DNA of 16,492 bases from Planctomycetota bacterium (GTDB taxonomy: Bacteria > Planctomycetota > Phycisphaerae > Phycisphaerales > SM1A02): contig JACNLR010000052.1 in assembly GCA_014381385.1 (NCBI GenBank), positions 1-16,492 of the forward strand. Reading direction: 5' to 3'. Position numbers and translations under genes: made by a program. How positions within the stretch are numbered: the stretch's first letter is position 1; every line of letters starts with the position of its first letter. The notes beneath the pieces are model-generated. The model was not told where the DNA came from. It searched no databases and was given only the letters and a program-made list of their open reading frames with translations. This document shows positions 1 through 8,270 of the stretch, piece by piece.

Positions 1-915
1 GGCCAGGAAATCGAACTTGAAACTGATATTCTCCCCGGCAAGGTTATCAAATCTCAAATCGAATTTATAGATCCAGTTTTAAATTCTATAACGAGAACGG
101 CTACTGTTCGGCTTGAGATCGACAATACAGACAACTCATTATTGCCCGGTTCCTTTGTTCGAGGAAATGTCGTCGGTAACCTTGGCGATAATCCCCCCCT
201 TATTATTCCAAGAACTGCTGTGTTGATGACAGGCCGCAGGGCAATCGTGTTCGTGCAAGTTCCTGCGGACACGCCTACGTTTGAATCGAGAGTTGTTGTT
301 CTCGGAGAACGGGCAGATGACATGTACGTAGTGAACAGAGGGCTCGAAGAGGGTGAACTCGTTGTAGTGCAAGGCGCCTTCAAGATAGACTCTGAACTTC
401 AGATTCAAGCTAAGCCCTCCATGATGAGTATGGAGAACGAACCTAAAAAAGAAAATGCCTCAAAGGATTTCATTGATTCTCTTACGCCGCTTTATAGTGC
501 TTATTTTGCAGCTCAAGAAGCTCTCGCAGCAGACGACTTTGAAAAATTCTTAGTCGCACAAGATGATATTTCCACGATGCTAACAATTGTACAAGACAAA
601 TCGCTTAGCGCGGATGCTCTTGCGATATGGAAAGACATCGCAGGGAACCTGCAGTCTACTTCTACAAAGTCACCGAACATTAAAGATGCTCGAATCATCT
701 TTGAAGACATGTCAAAAGCAATCACGCAACTGCAAGGAAAGTTTGGGCATGCGATGGATACATATTACGAAATGTACTGCCCAATGGCATTTGACTTTAA
801 GGGTGCCTTTTGGCTTCAACGCAATGGCACGTTAGCTAATCCGTACTTCGGTGCAGAAATGTTAAAGTGTGGTGAGCTTAAAAAAGAGTTTAATCCAGTG
901 GGTGAAAACAAATGA
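1..915 (+). CDS. CusB-like RND efflux periplasmic adaptor with C-terminal DUF3347 domain (5' end outside window)
   Basis: This is the C-terminal 304 residues of a membrane-fusion adaptor; the frame is open from base 1, so the start lies upstream. Adaptors of this family join an inner-membrane RND pump to an outer-membrane channel and can hand metal to the pump. The visible part begins in the beta-barrel region with the family signature FIDPVLNSITRTATVRLEIDN (residues 22-42) followed by the LLPGSF turn, then the membrane-proximal domain to about residue 135. A linker with several Met residues (about 140-150) leads to a DUF3347 domain (about 155-300) containing YCPMAF (Cys260), KGAFWLQ and NPYFGAEMLKCG. 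DUF3347 is known as a metal-related module on Cus-type adaptors and related copper proteins. The stop overlaps the pump start (ATGA, 912-915), implying translational coupling. The substrate (copper or silver likely) is inferred. Confidence 0.9.
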   Translation, partial: GQEIELETDILPGKVIKSQIEFIDPVLNSITRTATVRLEIDNTDNSLLPGSFVRGNVVGNLGDNPPLIIPRTAVLMTGRRAIVFVQVPADTPTFESRVVVLGERADDMYVVNRGLEEGELVVVQGAFKIDSELQIQAKPSMMSMENEPKKENASKDFIDSLTPLYSAYFAAQEALAADDFEKFLVAQDDISTMLTIVQDKSLSADALAIWKDIAGNLQSTSTKSPNIKDARIIFEDMSKAITQLQGKFGHAMDTYYEMYCPMAFDFKGAFWLQRNGTLANPYFGAEMLKCGELKKEFNPVGENK

Positions 916-3900
916 ATCAATTGATCTCTTCACTCATAAAGCACCGATTAATCGTAGCAATCGTAATGATTGTTGCGACGTTCTGGGGCATTCTTGTTGC
1001 TCCGTTTGATTGGGAACTTGGCGCCCTTCCTCGTGATCCTGTTCCAGTCGATGCAATTCCCGATATCGGTGAAAACCAACAAATCGTTTTTACGCCATGG
1101 GCAGGTCGAAGTCCTCAAGATATTGATGACCAGATAACGTACCCACTCGTCAGTTCGCTCCTTGGGCTTCCGGGCGTAAAGGCCGTACGGAGTTACTCCA
1201 TTTTTGGGTTCTCTACCATTTACGTCATTTTTGAAGACGACATAGATTTTTACTGGGGTCGTTCAAGAATACTTGAAAAATTAAGTTCGCTCCCGAACAA
1301 CACACTCCCAAGCGAAGTAACGCCAACCCTTGGTCCAGATGCAACTGCGCTTGGTCAAGTATTTATGTACACACTTGAAGGACGCGACCCTCAAGGCAAC
1401 CCTGCTGGTGGATGGAGTCTTGATCAACTTCGTTCAATACAAGATTTTAACGTGCGATATGCTCTTACGGCAGCAAAGGGAGTTGCAGAAGTTGCATCGA
1501 TTGGAGGATTCGTAAAGGAATACCAAGTCGATGTCGACCCAGACCACCTAAGGCATATGGGTGTAACGCTACAAGAAGTTATGTCTGCAGTTCGTGGAAG
1601 CAACTTAGATGTTAGCGCTGGACTTATCGAACTAAACAATGCTGAATACATTGTCCGAGGTCTTGGATACATCGAAAATATCGACGATCTGAGAAAAACT
1701 GTTGTAACAGCAACGGGCGGTGTTCCAATATTGCTAGAAGATGTTGCAACTATAAATATAGGTCCAGCGATGCGTCGAGGTGCACTGGATCGAGATGGTG
1801 TTGAAGCAGTCGGCGGAATCGTTGCTGCAAGGTACGGCGAGAATCCCTTAGCAGTGATCAACGCAGTGAAAGAACAAATACAACAGGTATCTTCAGGACT
1901 ACCTATGAAAGTTCTCGACGATGGCACGGTTAGCCAAGTGACTATCATTCCCTTTTATGACCGCAGTGGTTTAATCCATGAAACGCTTGACACACTTGAC
2001 CATGCAATAATGCAGCAAGTGATGATTACTATTTTAGTTGTCATACTCATGGTTTTTCATATTCGAGGCTCCATTTTAATATCCTCCATGCTGCCCCTTG
2101 CTGTGCTGCTTGCGTTTGTCGGTATGAAGATTGCGCATGTTGATGCAAACATTGTTGCACTAAGTGGTATTGCAATCGCAGTTGGAACCGTGGTCGATAT
2201 GGGAATCGTCATAGTTGAAAATATTTTAAAGCGCTTGGAGGATTTCCCTGATCAACCACGTAAAGATGTAATTGCAAAAGCATCATCCGAAGTCGCAGGT
2301 GCAGTTCTAACCGCAGGATTAACAACAATCGTTGGCTTCCTCCCTGTATTTGCATTAACGGGAGCGGAAGGAAAACTCTTTTCACCTCTTGCTTGGACAA
2401 AAACATTTGCATTAACTGGTGCGATTTTCTTAGCAATTGCAGTTATCCCTCCGCTTGCATCTTTAGTACTGCGCAAGCAACAAAAACAACGACCACCTAT
2501 GTCTAAATGGCTACGCCATTCGATGACCGGTGTGCTAGGAGCCTTTGTCGCGATTCTGCTCGCAAATGCGTGGCAACCACTTGGACCAAATGCGAGTATT
2601 AAAAATATTCTTTTTGTCGTTGTAATTGTTGGTGGTTTTTTGCTTCTCTTTCGCTTATTTCGATTGGGGTACCGAAACATGCTTACGTTCGCCCTTAATT
2701 TCAAAACTGTAATGCTGATTGCGCCTGCATTTTTAGTGCTCTTTGGTATTACTTCGTGGCTAGGGTTTGACAATGTGTTTTCATTTTTGCCCAGTTCGGT
2801 TCGCTCAACTCGCATTGTGACCACAATTGCTCATGCTTTTCCGGGTACAGGCAGAGAATTTATGCCATCGCTTGACGAGGGCTCCTTCCTATATATGCCA
2901 ACTACGATGCCACATGCTTCCATCGATGAAAGCCTAGCAGTGCTGCAACAATTAGATTTGGCAATCGCTTCTGTACCAGAAGTTACCGATGTTATCGGGA
3001 AAATTGGTAGAGCAGATACACCAATGGATCCCGCCCCCCTTTCTATGGTTGAAACTATTATCGAATACTCACCAGAGTATGAATATAAAGAGGATGGATC
3101 CATCGTTCGTCTTTGGCGAGACCATATTCAAAGTCCACAAGATATATGGGATGAAATAGTTGAAGTTGCTCAAATTGTAGGCACGACTTCTGCACCAAAG
3201 TTACAACCAATTGAAACACGTATCGTCATGCTGCAATCTGGATTTCGAGCCCCGATGGGTATAAAAGTCTATGGCCCAACGTTAGAGTCCATAGAAGCGT
3301 TTGCATTGGTGCTTGAAAAAGAATTGAAAAATGCTCCGGGTGTTCGAAACGAGACTGTGTTCGCAGACCGCGTAGTTGGCAAGCCATATCTTGAAATAGA
3401 TCTTGACCGCAACAGGCTCGCTCGACATGGTTTAAAAGTAACAGACGTTCAAGAAATTATAGAAGCAGCCGTTGGTGGACAACCTGTCACGCGCACGGTT
3501 GAGGGAAGAGAACGATATGGCGTCCGTGTTCGGTACCAACGGGAACTTAGAGACTCCGTTGAAGCACTCGATGACTTAATGGTTTTCTCTCCAAATGGCG
3601 TACACATTCCCTTGAGTGAACTCGCTGATATTACCTATCGCAGAGGCCCCCAAGTCATCAAAGGGGAAGACGGTTTTCTTGTTGCGTATGTAATCTTTGA
3701 TCGTATGCCTTCGTTTAGCGAAGTTGACGCAATCGAGTCTGCGCAAGCGACATTAAACGGCGCAATTGCTCGAGGTGATGTAGAAGTTCCAACGGGCGTG
3801 AAGTTCAAATTCTCTGGTTCCTACGAAAACCAAGTCCGTGCTATGAAACGCTTGACGATTGTTATTCCTTTGTCGCTTGCAATAATTTTGATTTTGTTGC

Positions 3901-4439
3901 ACCTGCAATTTCACAGCCTCCTTACTTCAATCATTATCTTCGCAGGGGTATTCGTTGCTTGGGGCGGAGGGTTCATGCTTATCTGGTTTTATGGGCAACC
4001 TTGGTTCTTAAACTTTTCGGTATTTGGAACGAATATGGCTGAACTGTTTCACGTTGGTCCGATCAATATGAGCGTTGCTGTTTGGGTAGGATTCCTCGCC
4101 TTGTTTGGCATTGCTACTGACGATGGCGTTGTCATGGCAACGCGTCTGAAACAGTCAATGCGAGAAAGAAAACCGACCACTAAAGTTGAAATTCGCGAAG
4201 CAATAGTGGAAGGTGGTTGCCTTCGCATCCGCGCTTGCTTAATGACATCAGCGACAACTATTCTTGCGCTTCTTCCAGTTCTCACGGCAACTGGTCGCGG
4301 CGCTGACCTTATGGTTCCAATGGCGATTCCGGTATTTGGTGGCATGCTTGTAGCATTGATCACCCTTTTTGTAGTTCCTGTTCTGTATTGCGCGATTGCA
4401 CAGTGGCAATTGAAATGTAATAAGAACACTTTTTCATAA
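912..4439 (+). CDS. CusA-like heavy-metal efflux RND permease
   Basis: An 1175-residue inner-membrane, proton-driven pump of the heavy-metal RND class. The first transmembrane helix is at residues 10-28. It is followed by the porter motif DAIPDIGENQQIVFTPWAG and the DQITYPL segment. Helix 4 carries GIAIAVGTVVDMGIVIVEN with Asp429, the proton-relay acid of this class. The second porter half has MPSLDEGSFLYMPTT (Met651, Met662), DPAPLSMVET (Met712), and AAVGGQPVTRTVEGRERY. The methionines at 662 and 712 lie where CusA has its copper-binding cluster, which supports copper or silver; this alignment was done by eye. The protein is about 130 residues longer than E. coli CusA. Part of the excess is two extra hydrophobic segments (about 538-557 and 563-583) between helix 6 and the usual helix 7. 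The start is fixed by the ATGA overlap with the adaptor. No outer-membrane channel gene is visible. Confidence 0.93.
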   Translation: MNQLISSLIKHRLIVAIVMIVATFWGILVAPFDWELGALPRDPVPVDAIPDIGENQQIVFTPWAGRSPQDIDDQITYPLVSSLLGLPGVKAVRSYSIFGFSTIYVIFEDDIDFYWGRSRILEKLSSLPNNTLPSEVTPTLGPDATALGQVFMYTLEGRDPQGNPAGGWSLDQLRSIQDFNVRYALTAAKGVAEVASIGGFVKEYQVDVDPDHLRHMGVTLQEVMSAVRGSNLDVSAGLIELNNAEYIVRGLGYIENIDDLRKTVVTATGGVPILLEDVATINIGPAMRRGALDRDGVEAVGGIVAARYGENPLAVINAVKEQIQQVSSGLPMKVLDDGTVSQVTIIPFYDRSGLIHETLDTLDHAIMQQVMITILVVILMVFHIRGSILISSMLPLAVLLAFVGMKIAHVDANIVALSGIAIAVGTVVDMGIVIVENILKRLEDFPDQPRKDVIAKASSEVAGAVLTAGLTTIVGFLPVFALTGAEGKLFSPLAWTKTFALTGAIFLAIAVIPPLASLVLRKQQKQRPPMSKWLRHSMTGVLGAFVAILLANAWQPLGPNASIKNILFVVVIVGGFLLLFRLFRLGYRNMLTFALNFKTVMLIAPAFLVLFGITSWLGFDNVFSFLPSSVRSTRIVTTIAHAFPGTGREFMPSLDEGSFLYMPTTMPHASIDESLAVLQQLDLAIASVPEVTDVIGKIGRADTPMDPAPLSMVETIIEYSPEYEYKEDGSIVRLWRDHIQSPQDIWDEIVEVAQIVGTTSAPKLQPIETRIVMLQSGFRAPMGIKVYGPTLESIEAFALVLEKELKNAPGVRNETVFADRVVGKPYLEIDLDRNRLARHGLKVTDVQEIIEAAVGGQPVTRTVEGRERYGVRVRYQRELRDSVEALDDLMVFSPNGVHIPLSELADITYRRGPQVIKGEDGFLVAYVIFDRMPSFSEVDAIESAQATLNGAIARGDVEVPTGVKFKFSGSYENQVRAMKRLTIVIPLSLAIILILLHLQFHSLLTSIIIFAGVFVAWGGGFMLIWFYGQPWFLNFSVFGTNMAELFHVGPINMSVAVWVGFLALFGIATDDGVVMATRLKQSMRERKPTTKVEIREAIVEGGCLRIRACLMTSATTILALLPVLTATGRGADLMVPMAIPVFGGMLVALITLFVVPVLYCAIAQWQLKCNKNTFS

Positions 4440-4466
4440 TCAATCAGTCAACTAAAGGAGATTCTG

Positions 4467-5288
4467 ATGTATATGTTATTCTCAATGTTTATGGCAATTC
4501 TTGTATTGCCAACCCTCGTGTTTGCTGGAGAACCAGTAAACGATCTTTGTCCATTCACCGGCAACGCCGTAAACCCAAATGTCACCGCGCAAGTTGGCGA
4601 TGACAGCGTCGCTTTTTGTTGCGGTGGTTGCCTCAATGGCTTCAATAAATGGGACGACGCTCGAAAAGTCGCGTATGTAGCAGAGCAAAAGGCCGCTAAT
4701 GCAAAACCTGAAGCAGCAAAAACTATCGTACTTGCAGTAACTACTCCATACCTTCTTGATACTTGCCCGATTACAGGCAAAAAACTTGACTCCATGGGTG
4801 GCGAGGTTGTGGAAGTCATTGATGGACGAGAAGTTCGTTTTTGTTGCGCAGGTTGCCCGCCACAATTCAAAGCGGACAAAGAAGCAAAGTTCAAAGAAAT
4901 CGACGCAAAGATGATTGCTCAACAACTGCCGTACTACCCAATTGATACTTGCGTAGTCAGTGGTGACAAACTTGATTCAAAAGGTGCATCAGTTGACTTC
5001 ATTTACGGCAACAGACTGTTCAGAACATGTTGTAACGATTGCAAGGATGAGTTTCTTGCTACTCCTGCAAAGTTTGTCCCTGAACTTGATGAAGCAATAA
5101 TCAAAGCACAAAAGAAGAACTATCCACTTGATTACTGCATCATCGGTCGTGGACCACTTGATGGAATGGGCGGACCAGACTTTATGATCGTTGGCAATAG
5201 GCTCGTCCAACTTTGTTGTGGCGGTTGCATTCAAAAAGTTCTCGATGACCCACTAAAAGTGTTTGCCGAAATCGATAACGCAAAATGA
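4467..5288 (+). CDS. Exported protein with four tandem TRASH/YHS-like cysteine motifs
   Basis: A 273-residue protein with a clear Sec signal peptide (residues 1-20, cleavage likely after LVFA) and a good ribosome site AAAGGAG (4454-4460) six bases before ATG. The mature part is four repeats of about 60 residues, each a lone Cys in a C-x-[VIF]-x-G-like turn followed 22-25 residues later by CC-x-x-C. The cysteines are 28/51/52/55, 100/126/127/130, 162/188/189/192 and 224/250/251/254. Repeats 2-4 also share LDSMGG-like and [DG][GN]R[EL] segments. This pattern resembles TRASH/YHS domains, which bind soft metals, usually as one copy. The gene lies 27 bases after the pump gene, before a shared terminator, so it is probably the last gene of the efflux operon. 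A periplasmic metal-binding or metallochaperone role is inference; family membership is by motif only. Confidence 0.85.
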   Translation: MYMLFSMFMAILVLPTLVFAGEPVNDLCPFTGNAVNPNVTAQVGDDSVAFCCGGCLNGFNKWDDARKVAYVAEQKAANAKPEAAKTIVLAVTTPYLLDTCPITGKKLDSMGGEVVEVIDGREVRFCCAGCPPQFKADKEAKFKEIDAKMIAQQLPYYPIDTCVVSGDKLDSKGASVDFIYGNRLFRTCCNDCKDEFLATPAKFVPELDEAIIKAQKKNYPLDYCIIGRGPLDGMGGPDFMIVGNRLVQLCCGGCIQKVLDDPLKVFAEIDNAK

Positions 5289-5306
5289 GAAGAAATTAGT
5301 CCTTAA

Positions 5307-5337
5307 AAAAAGCCCCGCTCGAATGAGCGGGGCTTTT
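5307..5337. terminator. Strong bidirectional intrinsic terminator
   Basis: A perfect 10-bp GC-rich stem, AGCCCCGCTC (5311-5320) with GAGCGGGGCT (5325-5334), has a four-base GAAT loop. An A-run precedes it and TTTT follows it, so it works on both strands. It lies 19 bases after the efflux operon stop and 19 bases after the stop of the minus-strand protease, ending both convergent units. Confidence 0.93.
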
Positions 5338-5355
5338 CGTTTGAGTAACGAATTG

Positions 5356-8082
5356 TTATGGACACGCGCCCCAGCCATCTACGACTGCGAGCAAGTCAGA
5401 CACATCAACTGTGCCGTCTTGGTTCACATCTTCTGGACCGCCTGTGTTACCCCAAGCGCCGACGACTGCAAGCAGGTCATTAACGTCAACAGTACCGTCA
5501 CCCGACACATCGCCTGTACACGAAACTTCATCGCAGTAACTTTCAGAAATTGAAACGCCGTCTACGCTGGCTTCAATAATTGAACCAGACCCTAAGTCGC
5601 CACAAACAAATCGGACTTGAATTGATTCACTTCCTGCTGGTAATACATCCGAGAGAGGATGTTCAACGTGGTACCAACCACCGCTGGATTGATCATAGGG
5701 TCCAACTGTTTCAATGTTGGTCCAACCACCACCATCAACGGATATGTCTACGTAGAAGTAGTCGTTGTTTGGATCAGCACCGCTGCAACCTGCACCGTTG
5801 TTGTACCAGCGGTAGTAACTGAGATTGGAGTTTTCGCCAATTGGCATAATAGGCGAGGTCAACGTTGTAGTGCCGCCATCGACATCTTCACTACCGCTGT
5901 TGCCTGTGACGTAGCACATGCCAGAGCCATCGGCGTCTGTTGGAGAATCGCAACGGTCCCCACCCTCAGACGGTGTGACCCGCGTCCATGTTCCTTCAGT
6001 TGCGTCTCCTGTCACGCTCCAACCCATATTTGTTTGAAAATCATCCTCAAAACTAACTGTTGCACCAGAGAACGCACTAGCATTCCACGTTGTAGTAGGT
6101 GCGGTTGCTGGGCTCAATACAGTATCTCCAACTTCAGGTTCTACTGAGATATACCAATCAACTGAAGCACCACAATCAAACGCAGGGAAGACTGCTGCAT
6201 ATTCATCGCCACCTACATATTCCAATGGTGTCACAGTCCATCCACCCAATGGAACGAACCAATGCAACTTTTCGGATCCATCTACTGGTTCAGAAGTACC
6301 ATTTGCAAGTACTACTGGTACTGACGTACCTCCATTTGGATCGAGCAAACTTGGCCGCCCGTCAGGATACATCACGGTTATTGCAGGATTAGGACAATCG
6401 TATCCATTGTCCATATTATGCATTGCAAACCCAGCAATTATTTCCGCGCAGTGTGGCGTACCATTTGAAAGATCGCCATCGTTGTCATCAAGTACTAACC
6501 AGTCAGTCGTGATACTTGGGTCAATACTATCGCCAGAGTGCATAGGAATAGAGTTGATTGCAAGATTTGCAACGATGTCTACACCTTGCCCGGGATACGA
6601 AGCTTCCATTGCAGCGACTGCATCCCAAACACAACCAGAAATCAATTGGCCGCAGTCGTGAATTCCACCACTGCAAGGATATTGTTTGTTGTTATCAGCG
6701 TTACGAATTCCATTCACGCAATCATTGCTATAAAAACCTCGCGCAAGTTGGTTATCACCCGTTATAAGCACGCCCATGACGTCGCCCATGCCTTCGCCGT
6801 ATTGACCTTGTCCACTGCCTGCAACTGCAACCAAGTGGTGCCCATATTCGTGGTGTACGATAACGGAGAATGCAGTATTACTACAGCCACTACCTGCGTT
6901 ATAAAAGTTAATCGAGGAGTAATCGTAAAACGCATTACACGTACCACTTACACCTGTCTTAACAGGGAACGACGTTTGCGTTGCAATGGTTGGATACGAT
7001 GGTGCAAAGTTTAGGACGTAGTCCCGAACGACATTTGCGTGCAGATATGCGTTTACTTGCGCCCTGTATTGTTCGTTGTTATTTGGCTCGTTATGCATAA
7101 AGTATGGGTCGCTGCTGCTTTGAGATAACGAAGCGTCAGAACCAGACTGGTTTTGGGAGTCAAACCACTGCCCATCAAGCGTTGATGTAATAGTGCCTGA
7201 TCCAGCAATTGTAAAATCGCCGTTCGCATCTGCGTACGCGGTGCTCCCACCTAGTGTGAGTTTTGCATAGGGCATGCCTTCTGATGATTCAGGTTCACAG
7301 ACATCTGCGCCAGAACTTTCCGTCGCCATACCCGCGACATTACCATCAACATGCATAATGCGATTCACTTCGTGAAGCAATTCGCCAGTCTGGGCATCAA
7401 CAATAAGTTCAAACTTTTTGTACGAGTCAAAATCCCATGAACCTCCAACAGTTGCTTCAAATACGAGAGCCGCTTTTGGTTCATGAAGTTCATGCTCAGT
7501 ACCCGCAAAAACCATCAGTTCTGGTTGGGACACCGTTGCGCCGCGACCTAGTCGAGTTGCCGCTGCCATCAAGGCAACTGCTTCGCTTGCAACTAATCGC
7601 TTGGGGGCTTTAAAACCTTTTACATCTCGAAGGTCTACTGTTGCGCTCACTGCAGGAAAATCCTTCATGTTTCGTACAAGAACCATAAGCCTAGAGCCGT
7701 AAACGGGGAGCCCGTCCGCTGTTTGCATGTAATATACGCCGGTAAATTTATGTTCACCGGTTTCTGGAAGATACATCAATTCTTGTTCAACGTGTCTGTC
7801 CGGAAAAGGTCCGCGTTCAATAAACTCTTTATCGTCAACATCAAGCGCTGGCGAGAATTTCGTTATGAAGTTTTCAGCAGTTGTTATTGGTGTTCGCCCA
7901 GTTGCAAGTTGCTTGTCAAGAATTTTGTGCACTTGACCAGAACGTTGTACTGTCATTAGTTTAGGGTGATCCTTGCGAATCTGATCCATCGCCTGTGTTG
8001 GCGTGAGTTCAGACGCTCCAAACCCCATTGAAGCAACGATAAGTGATGTGACCGACATGGTCAAAATGTGCTTAAAATGCAT
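5356..8082 (-). CDS. Exported M36-type (fungalysin-like) zinc metalloprotease with beta-sandwich and dockerin-like tail
   Basis: A 908-residue secreted protease. An N-terminal signal peptide is followed by a fungalysin/thermolysin-type propeptide (about 60-160, with FTGVYYMQTADGLPVYGSRL) and a PepSY-like segment ending VDAQTGELLHEVNR (about 205-250). The catalytic domain carries HEYGH (His411, Glu412, His415) and GEGMGD, whose Glu430 is the likely third zinc ligand; this is the gluzincin layout of family M36. After the catalytic domain come an Ig-like stretch (about 560-670), a jelly-roll or MAM-like domain (about 675-850), and a two-loop dockerin-like tail from Cys855 ending WGACP. A TTG at 8103 is in frame, but it overlaps the GGAGAGG ribosome site (8095-8101); the ATG at 8082 follows that site and matches the paralogue at 11655-13949, so it was chosen. 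Substrate unknown; probably extracellular protein degradation. Confidence 0.9.
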   Translation of the reverse strand: MHFKHILTMSVTSLIVASMGFGASELTPTQAMDQIRKDHPKLMTVQRSGQVHKILDKQLATGRTPITTAENFITKFSPALDVDDKEFIERGPFPDRHVEQELMYLPETGEHKFTGVYYMQTADGLPVYGSRLMVLVRNMKDFPAVSATVDLRDVKGFKAPKRLVASEAVALMAAATRLGRGATVSQPELMVFAGTEHELHEPKAALVFEATVGGSWDFDSYKKFELIVDAQTGELLHEVNRIMHVDGNVAGMATESSGADVCEPESSEGMPYAKLTLGGSTAYADANGDFTIAGSGTITSTLDGQWFDSQNQSGSDASLSQSSSDPYFMHNEPNNNEQYRAQVNAYLHANVVRDYVLNFAPSYPTIATQTSFPVKTGVSGTCNAFYDYSSINFYNAGSGCSNTAFSVIVHHEYGHHLVAVAGSGQGQYGEGMGDVMGVLITGDNQLARGFYSNDCVNGIRNADNNKQYPCSGGIHDCGQLISGCVWDAVAAMEASYPGQGVDIVANLAINSIPMHSGDSIDPSITTDWLVLDDNDGDLSNGTPHCAEIIAGFAMHNMDNGYDCPNPAITVMYPDGRPSLLDPNGGTSVPVVLANGTSEPVDGSEKLHWFVPLGGWTVTPLEYVGGDEYAAVFPAFDCGASVDWYISVEPEVGDTVLSPATAPTTTWNASAFSGATVSFEDDFQTNMGWSVTGDATEGTWTRVTPSEGGDRCDSPTDADGSGMCYVTGNSGSEDVDGGTTTLTSPIMPIGENSNLSYYRWYNNGAGCSGADPNNDYFYVDISVDGGGWTNIETVGPYDQSSGGWYHVEHPLSDVLPAGSESIQVRFVCGDLGSGSIIEASVDGVSISESYCDEVSCTGDVSGDGTVDVNDLLAVVGAWGNTGGPEDVNQDGTVDVSDLLAVVDGWGACP

Positions 8083-8167
8083 AATTATTTGGTTCCTCTC
8101 CAATTAATGTTTTTTATCATCTTTATATACAGTACTTCATATTGACAGGTTTCATCTTTTTTGCAAC

Positions 8168-8194
8168 AAAAAACCTCACAAATCACGCTTTGTG
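8168..8194 (-). terminator. Possible weak terminator after the metzincin gene
   Basis: On the minus strand, CACAAA and TTTGTG (8177-8182 with 8189-8194) form a six-bp stem with a six-base loop, followed shortly by six T residues (8168-8173). It lies about 77 bases past the stop of the 8271-10538 gene. The stem is short and AT-rich, so partial read-through into the next protease gene is plausible. Confidence 0.35.
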
Positions 8195-8270
8195 TGAATA
8201 TAGGCAAGTATTTACTGATCGAGGTGAATGAGTTGCTCTGGACATGATCCTGCAGCTTATACGTTTTCAC

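Noticed and set aside
2252..2824. 190-residue open frame antisense to the permease gene
   Set aside because: It lies fully inside a well-supported gene, has no domain features and no ribosome site that stands out; typical shadow frame. The same holds for the other antisense frames in the protease and oxidase genes.
8083..8103. TTG start seven codons upstream for the M36 protease
   Set aside because: It falls inside the GGAGAGG ribosome site; the ATG at 8082 has proper spacing and matches the paralogue.
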